A stretch of 14,329 nucleotides of DNA from DASVAL01 sp035649575. GTDB taxonomy: Bacteria; Planctomycetota; UBA1135; UBA2386. Shown piece after piece: positions 1 through 9,951 of the stretch. The stretch lies in the NCBI GenBank assembly GCA_035649575.1, contig DASRJH010000345.1, forward strand, positions 1 to 14,329. The letters are read 5' to 3'. Under the pieces are notes generated by a model that was not told where the DNA came from, searched no databases, and saw nothing but the letters and a program-made list of their open reading frames with translations. Position 1 is the stretch's first letter. Each line of letters starts with the position of its first letter. Position numbers and translations under genes: made by a program.

Positions 1-1
1 C

Positions 2-1255
2 CCGCAGGGCGACATCGGTCTGACCGGCCCCGCCGGTCCGCAGGGCGACGCTGGCCCCATCGGTCCGCAAGGCCCGCAGGGTGACGTCGGCCCCGCCGGC
101 GACATCGGCCCCGCCGGCCCACAGGGACCGCAAGGTGAAGCTGGCCCCGTCGGCCCGCAGGGCGACATCGGCCTGACCGGCCCCGCCGGTCCGCAGGGTG
201 ACGCTGGCCCCATCGGCCCGCAAGGCCCGCAGGGTGACGTCGGCCCCGCCGGCGCAACCGGCCCACAGGGAGCGCAAGGTGACGCTGGCCCCGTTGGCCC
301 GCAAGGCCCGCAGGGCGACATCGGCCTGACCGGCCCCGCCGGTCCGCAGGGCGACGCTGGCGCTGTTGGCCCACAGGGCCCGCAGGGAGACGTCGGCCCC
401 GCCGGCGCAACCGGCCCGCAAGGAGCTCAAGGTGACGCTGGCCCCGTTGGCCCGCAAGGCCCGCAGGGCGACATCGGTCTGACCGGCCCCGCCGGTCCGC
501 AGGGCAGCGCTGGCCCCGCCGGGCCGGAAGGACCGCAGGGTGACGCTGGCCCCGCCGGCCCCGACGGCCCGCAGGGCGTGGCTGGCCCCATCGGCCCGCA
601 AGGACCGCAGGGTAACGTTGGCCCCATCGGCCCGCAGGGCCCGCAGGGTGACGTAGGCTCCACCGGCCCGCAAGGACCGCAGGGTGTAGCTGGCCCGACC
701 GGCGCAACCGGCGCGACGGGCGCGACCGGTCCGCAAGGCCCACAGGGCAACACCGGCGCGCAAGGCCCCCAAGGCCCACAGGGTCCGCAAGGCGCCACGG
801 GAGCAACCGGGGCGGGTCACACTCTGATCCGAAAAACCGGCACCGATAGCGTGACCAACGACGCCACGGTGAACAACGACGACGAACTCTTCCTGGCGAT
901 GGGCGCCAACGAAGCGTGGGAGTTCGAGGCCTTCGTGATTGCCAGTGTGGGCAACGACAACGCCCCCGACTTCAGGTTCACGTTCGCCGTCCCCTCGGGA
1001 GCCACCATCAGGTGGGTTGCCACGCAGCAGAAGGACTCGGACCCGAACGTGACTGGCCAAGTCCCGGTGCTCGCAAGTGGCATCGAACGCACCGTCAACA
1101 TGTCCGGCAACGACGTGTTCTTCGTGCAGGTTCGCGGGGTCGTGCAGACCGCAGGCACCGGCGGCAACCTGCAGTTCCAGTGGGCGCAGGGCAGCGCGCA
1201 CGCCACGCCCACCTCGGTGCAGCTCAACAGCTTCCTGAAGGCAGGCAAGTTCTGA
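2..1255 (+). CDS. Collagen-like surface protein, 5' end outside window
   Basis: This reading frame is open from the first bases of the window to a TGA at 1253-1255, giving 417 visible residues without a start. Residues 1-271 are an uninterrupted Gly-X-Y collagen-type repeat dominated by GPQ, GPA, GDA, GDV and GAT triplets. Residues 272-417 form a non-collagen C-terminal domain that looks like a beta-rich globular head (WEFEAF, GATIRW, VFFVQVRG motifs), of the kind that caps and trimerises bacterial and phage collagen-like fibres. That role is inferred from family knowledge. The collagen part contains no Lys or Arg; its charged residues are Asp and Glu. An internal ATG at 578 exists, but it lies inside the Gly-X-Y run and is not the start. 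Only 20 bases separate it from the secreted TIG-domain gene, so the two are probably co-transcribed. Signal sequence and anchor would be upstream and cannot be judged. Confidence 0.88.
   Translation, partial: PQGDIGLTGPAGPQGDAGPIGPQGPQGDVGPAGDIGPAGPQGPQGEAGPVGPQGDIGLTGPAGPQGDAGPIGPQGPQGDVGPAGATGPQGAQGDAGPVGPQGPQGDIGLTGPAGPQGDAGAVGPQGPQGDVGPAGATGPQGAQGDAGPVGPQGPQGDIGLTGPAGPQGSAGPAGPEGPQGDAGPAGPDGPQGVAGPIGPQGPQGNVGPIGPQGPQGDVGSTGPQGPQGVAGPTGATGATGATGPQGPQGNTGAQGPQGPQGPQGATGATGAGHTLIRKTGTDSVTNDATVNNDDELFLAMGANEAWEFEAFVIASVGNDNAPDFRFTFAVPSGATIRWVATQQKDSDPNVTGQVPVLASGIERTVNMSGNDVFFVQVRGVVQTAGTGGNLQFQWAQGSAHATPTSVQLNSFLKAGKF
8..619 (+). repeat. Tandem 153-bp repeat encoding 17 Gly-X-Y triplets
   Basis: The block opening with codons for GDIGLTGPAGPQ recurs at 8, 161, 314 and 467, a spacing of exactly 153 bases (51 residues, 17 triplets) each time. 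Units two and three are close to identical by eye, differing mostly at synonymous Gln and Gly codons plus a change of PI to AV. Unit one has a GDI/GPA/GEA variant tail. The fourth unit (from 467) keeps only the opening and then diverges, with GSA, GPE and GPD triplets. After it the sequence degenerates to shorter GPQGPQ and GAT runs. The array reaches the left window edge and may hold more copies upstream. It looks like gene lengthening by unequal recombination without loss of frame. Confidence 0.9.
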
Positions 1256-1275
1256 GGCCCGCGGGAAGAACAGCC

Positions 1276-2112
1276 ATGAGGACACTCATCATCTCAACCC
1301 TGCTGCCACTGCTCGGCGCCACCGGCGCCGCGCAGCAGCAGGTCAGTGGTGCCGCGAGCAGCCAGACCTACTTCCTCGTCGCAGCCGAATGGGCGAACGG
1401 CGAGGAAACGAACACGCTGCTCTACAACCTGCGCCCATCGCAAGGCAACGGACTCGTCGTCGAGCCCATCTCGCAATCGTCGACCTACCTGATTCTCGGC
1501 GGCTTCCCCGCGATGCTCTCGGCTCCGGTTATCGGGCGTCCGTGGTTGACCGGCGTCGAGCCGTTCTACGTGCCGCAGTTCGGCCAACCGCAGTTGGTCC
1601 TGCATGGCACGGAGATGTGGCTCGGCGGCACACCGACCGTGACGATCGGTGGACAGAACGCGACCGTCAGCGGGCGCACGGCCGACACGGTCCTGGTCAC
1701 GGCGCCATTGCAGCCGGTGCCAGGCTTGCAACCGGTCCAAATCACCAACAACCTCGGCACCACGACTCTCAACGAAGGTGTCGGCGTGCTGCCGATGCTC
1801 GAGTTGCGGGAACCGCTGAACGGCACCGATCCGAACCGCATCCGCTACCACGGCTCGCCGATTGAAATCGTCGTCCTCGGGGTCGGCCAGGGTCTCGCGC
1901 CGACGCCCGTGGTCTTCCCCGGGTTTGGCTACTCGCTGCAACTCGACCCCAACACCGTGGTCCTGACCATCGCCTACCTGACCGACGCCGAGGGCAGGGT
2001 CGACATTCCGCTGCCGCCTTTCCCGAGCGGCGTCTTCCGCGTGCAGGCGCTCGTGTTCACGAACAACCCAGGCTACTACCCTGGCTCGTGGACGAATCAG
2101 CTCCCGCTCTGA
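1276..2112 (+). CDS. Secreted IPT/TIG-domain protein
   Basis: This 278-residue protein starts at ATG 1276, 20 bases after the collagen-like gene, with a GGAAG ribosome-binding site about 8 bases upstream. A longer frame runs upstream, but it overlaps the collagen gene and the signal peptide fixes this start. Residues 1-20 are a signal peptide (MRTLIISTLLPLLGATG, Ala-rich cleavage region before QQQ). Residues about 92-172 resemble an IPT/TIG immunoglobulin-like fold (GTEMWLGGTPTVTIGGQNAT, then TADTVLVTAP and PVQITNNLG). The last 100 residues end in a pattern of IPLPP, then VQALVF, then TNQLPL. That pattern is a beta-rich tail I associate with secreted planctomycete proteins, from memory and not from a search. 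No catalytic motif is seen. It is probably an exported surface or adhesive partner of the collagen-like protein; exact function unknown. Confidence 0.82.
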   Translation: MRTLIISTLLPLLGATGAAQQQVSGAASSQTYFLVAAEWANGEETNTLLYNLRPSQGNGLVVEPISQSSTYLILGGFPAMLSAPVIGRPWLTGVEPFYVPQFGQPQLVLHGTEMWLGGTPTVTIGGQNATVSGRTADTVLVTAPLQPVPGLQPVQITNNLGTTTLNEGVGVLPMLELREPLNGTDPNRIRYHGSPIEIVVLGVGQGLAPTPVVFPGFGYSLQLDPNTVVLTIAYLTDAEGRVDIPLPPFPSGVFRVQALVFTNNPGYYPGSWTNQLPL

Positions 2113-2123
2113 TCAGCGGGAGC
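2100..2123. terminator. Hairpin between convergent genes, possible bidirectional terminator
   Basis: The segment GCTCCCGCT (2100-2108) pairs perfectly with AGCGGGAGC (2115-2123) across a 6-base loop. The stop codon of the TIG-domain gene sits in the loop. The 9-bp GC-rich stem lies just before the convergent 3' end of clpB (2160). There is no T-run on either side, so a classical intrinsic terminator is not proven. Confidence 0.4.
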
Positions 2124-2159
2124 CGCACGAGAGAGCCCCAGCGCGGCGGCGCGTTCGCC

Positions 2160-4775
<2,616 letters not shown>

Positions 4776-4994
4776 GAGCCTCTCGTGGGTCGGGATCCCG
4801 GTCGCCAAGCACTCGGCGTGCCGGAGACTTACAAGTTCAAGACGCTCACCTTACCGGGCTTTGGTGGAGCCGATGCGACCCGACCAAGCCCCGCGGCTGT
4901 CACCGTGGCATTTCCACGCCGCGGCGGTGGCCACAGTGTCAGAAAAGTCCGCAGCGCGCGCAACGGATCGAGCCTCTACTTCACATCCGCAAAA
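4776..4994. promoter_or_regulatory. Divergent intergenic region for clpB and the sigma fusion gene
   Basis: These 219 bases must hold the 5' signals of both clpB (minus) and the sigma fusion (plus). I see no convincing -35/-10 pair on either strand. On the minus strand there is CTTGAA (4841-4836), like the -35 half of a heat-shock sigma promoter, but no CCCAT element at the right distance. At 4806-4832 CAAGCACTC, nine bases, then GAGACTTAC recalls a degraded CIRCE element; only the left half matches well. A short hairpin CGTGG-CATTT-CCACG lies at 4904-4918. Promoter placement is therefore unresolved. Confidence 0.35.
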
Positions 4995-7900
4995 GTGGCC
5001 CACGACGATCAGCACTTGTTCGAACGCTTCCGCCGCCACGGCGACGTCGGGGCGCTCGGCGACCTGTTCGACCGCGTTGCGCCGGCACTGCTGCGACTCG
5101 CGCTGCACCTGTCGCGCGACCCTGCCGCCGCCGAGGACCTGCTGCAGAGTGCGTTCCTTCGCGCCATCGAGGTGCGCGACGAGTGGGATGGACGGCGGCC
5201 GTTGCTGCCGTGGCTGTGCGGCATCCTGCAGAACCGCGCGCACCACCAGCGTTGGCAGTCCGGGCGCGCGCCCGATCCCGCCCGGCTCGCCGCGCGGCCG
5301 CCGATCGATCCCGCGAAGGCAGCCGAGGTGTCGGAGTTCGACGCCGCCGTCGACGCCGCGATCGCGGAGCTGCCCGAACCGCTGCGGCCGGTGCTGCGCC
5401 TCCACCTCGCGTATGGCCACGGGCCGGCAGAGATCGCGCACGCGCTCGAACGCCCACCCGGCACCGTGCGCAGCCAGTTGGCGCGCGGCCTGAGTGTCTT
5501 GCGCAGGGTGCTGCCGGCGGGGTTCGCGGGTGTCGCGGCGCTGACGCTCGCGACCGGGCGAGGGCTCGCGGCCGTGAAGCAGGCCGTGCTCGGAAACGCA
5601 GTCGTCGCGGTTCCGGCGGTGGTGGCCGGCGCGACGCTCGGAGGAGTTGCCGTGATGAAGAAGGTCGCGATGGTGGTTGCGGTGAGCGCTCTCACCGCCG
5701 GAACGTGGTTCGCATGGCTCAAGCCGGGTGCCGCGTTGCCGCCGGCGAGGACCGTGGACGAGGCGGCGTTGCCAGCAGGCTCTTCTGTGCCGCGCACGCC
5801 GACGGCGGAGGCGGTGTCGCCGCAGCCGACCGAACGCCTGGCCGTCGCCGCGCCGTCACCGGCGGCGACGACGGGTTCGCTGCGCATCACCTGCACGTGG
5901 GGCGACGACAGTTCGCCAGCGTGGAGTGTCCAGGTCACGGTCACGCCTTGGGGAGTGCGCGATGGCGCGCTGTTGCGGCGCACGGTGAAGACTGGCGACG
6001 ACGGCAGCGTGCTGGTGGCCGATTTGCCCGCAGGCAAGACCCATCTCGAAGCCGACCGCGGTGGCAAGCTGCTGTTCGAGGTTGTCGCAGGCACCACGAA
6101 GGACGCAGCACTCGTGATCCCGGCCGGCATCCACGTGCGCGGCCACGTCGTTGACGAGAGTGGGGCCCCGGTGCCGAGCGCGCGCGTGTGGCTGTCGGAC
6201 GGACCGCATGACTACTGCGATGGCGACTTCGTGGCGACGACCGATCCGGCCGGTCTGTTCTTCCTGCGGTCGGTCGAGCCCGAACGATTCCTCAGCGCCA
6301 CGATCGCTGGGAGGCGCAGCGCTGCCGTGCTGCCAGTGCGCGGGAACACGGGTCAGACAGTGGAAATCGGACTGGTCATGCGCGGCATCGGCGCCAGCCT
6401 GCTTGGCAAGGTCGTTGGCCCCGCAGGCGAACCCGCGAACGATGCCCGAGTCTTCGTCGGCTGGCGTCAGAACTCCTTCCGTTGGACCGCGGAGATGTTC
6501 GGCGAACACCGACCGCCACTCGAGCTGCGCACCGCGGCCGACGGAACGTTCGCAGCGCATGGCTTGCCACCAGGCAGCAAACACCCTGTCTGGGTGCGCA
6601 CCATCGGCTGCTGCGTCTGGTACCAAGTCGTGCAACTCGAGGCGACCGGCGATACGTCGATCGCCGTGCAACTGCAGACCGGTGCCTCGCTCGCCGGCCG
6701 CGCCACCGACGGTGCCGGGAAGCCGGCCGCCGGAGCCTACGTCGCCTACCGGTCGACAGCGTGGCACTCAGCAACCGGTGATCTCCATGACGACAGCGGT
6801 CCAAGCTGGTCGCATGCCGGTGCCCAGACCGATGCGGACGGCCGCTACCGCATCGACTGCATCACACCGGGCACGCTGCGCCTGGGCGCGAACAAGGACG
6901 AACTCGAAGTGCGTGGCGAGGTCCCGGTCGCGGCCGGAGAGACCGCGGTCTGGGATCCCGTGCTCGTTCCGACCGCGATCCGCGGCCGCGTCGTCGACGA
7001 ACGTGGCGCACCGCTGGCCGGAGTCGACGTCGGCGCGATGCCGCCGCGCGGCAAGGGCAACATGGCCTCGGAGACGACCGACGCCGAGGGCAGGTTCGTC
7101 TGCGCAGGGCTCGCGATGGTGCCATACGTGGTGACCTTCCATGCCCCCGGCGACAGGGCGCGCGTCCGACCGGCCGCAACGCGGTACGGCGTGCAACCGG
7201 GCAGCGACGAGTTGCTGGTGCGCTTGCCCGATGCAGCGATCCCGAAGTCGACGATCACGGGCAGGCTGCTCGACGCAGAAGGTCGCCCACCCACGAAGGG
7301 TGACGTGCGCGGCTCGGCGGAAGGCCTGCGCTACGTGCCCTCGGTCGACGTCGATGCCGCGACCGGCCAGTTCCGCATCGGCCCGCTGCCGGCCGGAACC
7401 TGGCGCCTGCAGGGCAGCATCGGCGAAGGTCGCGAAAACCGCCGCTCGGCGTGGAGCGAGCCGTTAGCGCTCGCGATCGGCGAGACCCGCGACGTCGGCG
7501 TAATCCAGATGCCGGTGACTGGTTCGATCGCACTGACAGCGACCGGACCCGACGGCGACCCGCTCGACGGACACTCGGTCGTCCTCGAGGACAGCACCGG
7601 CTGGAGCGAGAACGCGTGGCTCGTCGGCAAACTCGACCACGGCAAGTTGCGCATCGAGAACGTCGCACCGGGCGACTATCGCGTGAGGGTCGGCGGCGAC
7701 CGCGACCTGCCGACCGTCTACGAACGGGTGACCGTGACCGCGAAGCACGTGGCGAGCGTCGAGCTGCGCGTGCCGAAGGGAGTCGCAGTCAAGCTGGTGC
7801 TGTCGCCGATCAGCGAGCCCGTGCCGATGCACGAGTGGTTCGTGTGGACGCGCGACGGCGAACTGTTCCAGCGCTACGAGAACTGGTGGGAGGGCAACGG

Positions 7901-8042
7901 CGACCGCACGTGGTCGCAGCGTTTGCTGCCCGGCGCCTATGAAGTCACGACCACGAGTGAGACGGGCAGGCAGGAGACGACGCGCTTCGTCGTCGACGCA
8001 AACGATCGGCCAGAGCGCCCCATCGCGATCAAGTTGCCCTGA
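4995..8042 (+). CDS. ECF sigma factor fused to membrane segment and carboxypeptidase-regulatory-like repeats
   Basis: This 1015-residue protein uses a GTG start at 4995. No in-frame ATG lies between the clpB-antisense region and codon 221, and the sigma domain begins right after the GTG, although no good Shine-Dalgarno is visible. Residues 7-82 are sigma region 2 (LFERFRRHGD, EDLLQSAFLRA, PWLCGILQN). Residues 123-175 are region 4 with its helix-turn-helix (AELPEPLRPVLRL, GTVRSQLARGLSVLRR). A small-residue hydrophobic stretch (about 198-220) and a membrane segment (about 224-242) follow, then a Pro/Ala/Thr linker. From about residue 295 to the end come roughly seven beta-sandwich units of carboxypeptidase-regulatory/Cna-B type, each with a GRVVDE.GAP.AG or TDA.GRF signature. 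The sigma part should direct RNA polymerase; the repeats would lie outside the membrane as a sensor, adhesin or self-regulatory part (inference). The fusion type is known in Planctomycetota. No separate anti-sigma gene is adjacent. Confidence 0.85.
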   Translation: MAHDDQHLFERFRRHGDVGALGDLFDRVAPALLRLALHLSRDPAAAEDLLQSAFLRAIEVRDEWDGRRPLLPWLCGILQNRAHHQRWQSGRAPDPARLAARPPIDPAKAAEVSEFDAAVDAAIAELPEPLRPVLRLHLAYGHGPAEIAHALERPPGTVRSQLARGLSVLRRVLPAGFAGVAALTLATGRGLAAVKQAVLGNAVVAVPAVVAGATLGGVAVMKKVAMVVAVSALTAGTWFAWLKPGAALPPARTVDEAALPAGSSVPRTPTAEAVSPQPTERLAVAAPSPAATTGSLRITCTWGDDSSPAWSVQVTVTPWGVRDGALLRRTVKTGDDGSVLVADLPAGKTHLEADRGGKLLFEVVAGTTKDAALVIPAGIHVRGHVVDESGAPVPSARVWLSDGPHDYCDGDFVATTDPAGLFFLRSVEPERFLSATIAGRRSAAVLPVRGNTGQTVEIGLVMRGIGASLLGKVVGPAGEPANDARVFVGWRQNSFRWTAEMFGEHRPPLELRTAADGTFAAHGLPPGSKHPVWVRTIGCCVWYQVVQLEATGDTSIAVQLQTGASLAGRATDGAGKPAAGAYVAYRSTAWHSATGDLHDDSGPSWSHAGAQTDADGRYRIDCITPGTLRLGANKDELEVRGEVPVAAGETAVWDPVLVPTAIRGRVVDERGAPLAGVDVGAMPPRGKGNMASETTDAEGRFVCAGLAMVPYVVTFHAPGDRARVRPAATRYGVQPGSDELLVRLPDAAIPKSTITGRLLDAEGRPPTKGDVRGSAEGLRYVPSVDVDAATGQFRIGPLPAGTWRLQGSIGEGRENRRSAWSEPLALAIGETRDVGVIQMPVTGSIALTATGPDGDPLDGHSVVLEDSTGWSENAWLVGKLDHGKLRIENVAPGDYRVRVGGDRDLPTVYERVTVTAKHVASVELRVPKGVAVKLVLSPISEPVPMHEWFVWTRDGELFQRYENWWEGNGDRTWSQRLLPGAYEVTTTSETGRQETTRFVVDANDRPERPIAIKLP
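5640..5657 (+). promoter_or_regulatory. Internal ribosome-binding site and ATG inside the sigma fusion gene
   Basis: GGAGGAG at 5640-5646 is followed after 8 bases by an in-frame ATG at 5655 (codon 221). The reading frame from this ATG begins MKKVAMVVAVSAL, a textbook signal peptide or membrane anchor. This is a stronger initiation site than the GTG used for the full-length protein. It would produce a 795-residue exported protein lacking the sigma domain. Use of the site is unproven. Confidence 0.45.
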
Positions 8043-8067
8043 TCGCGTCGCCGCACGCTCGCCGAGT

Positions 8068-9504
8068 TCAGACCCTGATCTCCGGACCCGGCCCCGACGC
8101 ATCGACCCCGTCAAGGCGCGGCGCCACCTCGGACTGCAGGAAGGAATCCACTTGCTCGGCGGCGCGACCGACGAAACGCTTTCCCTCGAGCAAGCCCGGC
8201 AAGGAACCCTTGATGGCCGCGAAGGCCGGGTCCGATGCGATGAGCTGCATTAGCGGGTTGTCTCGGCCTTCCGCTTTCACGGCGTGAGCCGCAGCGCGGC
8301 TGTGCTGTCGGATGCGCTCGTGCAGGACCTGGCGATCGCCACCCGCGGCGACACCGGCCATGAGGATCTCCTCGGTCGCGAGGAACGGCAGCTGCTCGCG
8401 GAGCCGCTTCTCGATGACGCGCGGATACACGACGAGACCCTGCGCCACGTTTTCGACCAGCATGAGGATGCCGTCGACCGCCAGGAAGGACTCGGGCAGC
8501 GCGATGCGACGCACCGCCGAGTCGTCGAGCGTGCGCTCGAGCCACTGGTTGGCGGCCGTGTGCGCACTCGTGTTCGCGACTTCGATCACGTACCGCGCCA
8601 GCGAACCGACTCTCTCGCAGCGCATCGGGTTCTTCTTGTATGCCATCGCCGAGCTGCCGACCTGCTTCGACTCGCTCGGCTCCTCGATCTCACCCTCGTG
8701 CGAGAGCAACCGCAGGTCGACGGCGAACTTCGCGGCCGACTGCGCCACCCCCGAGAGGGCCTGGTGGATCGTCCAATCGAGTTTGCGCGTGTAGGTCTGC
8801 CCGCTCACGGCGATCGACTTCTCGAACCCCATCGCAGTGGTCACGCGCCGATCGAGCTCTTCGACTTTCTTGTGGTCGCCCCCGGCCAGCGACAGGAACG
8901 ACGCCTGCGTACCGGTCGTGCCCTTCACGCCGCGGAATGGCAACCACGACTGGATGCGCCGCACTTCATCGAGGTCGAGCACGAAGTCCTGCGCCCAGAG
9001 ACAGGCCCGCTTGCCGACCGTCACGGGCTGGGCGACCTGGAAGTGCGTGTAGCCGAGGCATGGTTCCGCGCGCCACTTCTTGGCGAACTGTGCGAGCACG
9101 CGCAACACGGCTGCGAGGCGGCGCTCGACGAGGCGCAGTGCCTGGCGGTAGGCGATGAGGTCCGCGTTGTCGGTCACGAAACAACTGGTCGCCCCGAGGT
9201 GGATGATCGCCTTGGCCTTGGGCGCGACTTCCCCGTAGTGATGCACGTGCGCCATGACGTCGTGGCGCAGGTCCTTCTCGAGCTCCGCGACGCGGTCCCA
9301 GTCGAGCTTGTCGCGATGTCGCCGCAATTCGTCGACCTGCTCGCGTGTGACGGGGAATCCGAGTTCGTGCTCGACCTCGGCCAGGCAGATCCAGAGGTCT
9401 CGCCATGTCGTGTGGCGCGCGCGCGGCGTGAAGAGCCCCACCATCTCGGGGCTCGCGTAGCGCTCGATGAGCGGGTGGTCGAACCTCAGGCCGCGTTCCG
9501 TCAT
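8068..9504 (-). CDS. purB: Adenylosuccinate lyase
   Basis: This 478-residue fumarase/aspartase-superfamily enzyme carries out two steps of purine synthesis: SAICAR to AICAR plus fumarate, and adenylosuccinate to AMP plus fumarate. It acts as a cytosolic homotetramer. Visible motifs are RHDVMAH (80-86), LGATSCFVTDN (103-113), the His-containing GYTHFQVAQP (151-160) and the superfamily signature loop GSSAMAYKKNPMRCE (283-297), which carries the catalytic serine. The signature and the 478-residue length resemble the longer, animal-like ADSL type, as far as I can judge without alignment. The ATG at 9504 gives the expected N-terminus (RYASPEM near residue 16); the upstream AGG at about -6 is weak. 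It is convergent with the sigma fusion gene (25-base gap) and lies 39 bases after the His-rich gene on the same strand. No purine riboswitch is seen. Confidence 0.96.
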   Translation of the reverse strand: MTERGLRFDHPLIERYASPEMVGLFTPRARHTTWRDLWICLAEVEHELGFPVTREQVDELRRHRDKLDWDRVAELEKDLRHDVMAHVHHYGEVAPKAKAIIHLGATSCFVTDNADLIAYRQALRLVERRLAAVLRVLAQFAKKWRAEPCLGYTHFQVAQPVTVGKRACLWAQDFVLDLDEVRRIQSWLPFRGVKGTTGTQASFLSLAGGDHKKVEELDRRVTTAMGFEKSIAVSGQTYTRKLDWTIHQALSGVAQSAAKFAVDLRLLSHEGEIEEPSESKQVGSSAMAYKKNPMRCERVGSLARYVIEVANTSAHTAANQWLERTLDDSAVRRIALPESFLAVDGILMLVENVAQGLVVYPRVIEKRLREQLPFLATEEILMAGVAAGGDRQVLHERIRQHSRAAAHAVKAEGRDNPLMQLIASDPAFAAIKGSLPGLLEGKRFVGRAAEQVDSFLQSEVAPRLDGVDASGPGPEIRV

Positions 9505-9543
9505 GCGGGCCTGTCTATCCGGCGACCAGTCCGGGCGCCACGT

Positions 9544-9936
9544 TCAGCAGGTCACCCACACGCGGCGCGTCTTCGTCTCCCAGCGCGCCGGCACCCAGAC
9601 GCGGCGGCAGCCACCCGCATCCACGATTCCCCAGTGGCGGTGACCACAGTGGTCCCAGATCCAACCGTAGGTGGGTGGCACGTGTTCCTCGCACCAGTAG
9701 CCGGGCACGAGCACCTGCTCGCACCTCGTCTCCCAGTGGCCCCGCACGGGGGCGCGGCGCACAGGCGAGATCCGGAAGTATCCGTGGTTGTGTCCGTGGC
9801 CGTGGTAGTGGTCGTGACCGAGCACCACGCTTCCCCGGACGAGGTTGCCCAGCTTTCCTTCAATGGCGATCTGGGCTGGCGCCGAGACGGCGACCCCGAG
9901 CAGGGCCGCCACACAGATCAGGAGGTTTCGCTTCAT
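9544..9936 (-). CDS. Small secreted His/Trp/Cys-rich protein
   Basis: This 130-residue protein is of unrecognised function. Residues 1-21 are a clear signal peptide (MKRNLLICVAALLGVAVS, cleavage likely after APA). The mature N-terminus carries a histidine cluster HDHYHGHGHNHG (41-52), a plausible metal-binding segment. The C-terminal half is rich in Trp and aromatic residues in a repeated pattern: RGHWETRCEQVLVPGYW near 65-81 and RRVWVPARWETKTRRVW near 111-127. It reads like two copies of a W-x-x-VPG/VPA-x-W motif around a GWIWDHCGHRHWG core. Five cysteines (72, 82, 97, 110, 130) remain in the mature protein and could form disulphides or bind metal outside the cytoplasm. The ATG at 9936 is fixed by the signal peptide; AGCAGG upstream is a weak ribosome-binding site. 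It probably acts in the periplasm or envelope; metal binding is inference. Confidence 0.75.
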   Translation of the reverse strand: MKRNLLICVAALLGVAVSAPAQIAIEGKLGNLVRGSVVLGHDHYHGHGHNHGYFRISPVRRAPVRGHWETRCEQVLVPGYWCEEHVPPTYGWIWDHCGHRHWGIVDAGGCRRVWVPARWETKTRRVWVTC

Positions 9937-9951
9937 GACAGCCTGCTCAGC

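Noticed and set aside
578..580. ATG as the start of the collagen-like gene
   Set aside because: The frame is open upstream to the window edge with the same Gly-X-Y repeat, so this Met is internal.
427..798. Minus-strand frame rich in Cys, Gly and Pro opposite the collagen repeat
   Set aside because: It is the mirror of the GPQ/GPA codon repeat. Its periodicity follows entirely from the plus-strand collagen gene and it has no independent start signal.
4904..4918. CGTGG-CATTT-CCACG hairpin before the sigma fusion gene
   Set aside because: The stem is only 5 bp in GC-rich DNA, with no T-run and no relation to a start codon; it is expected by chance.
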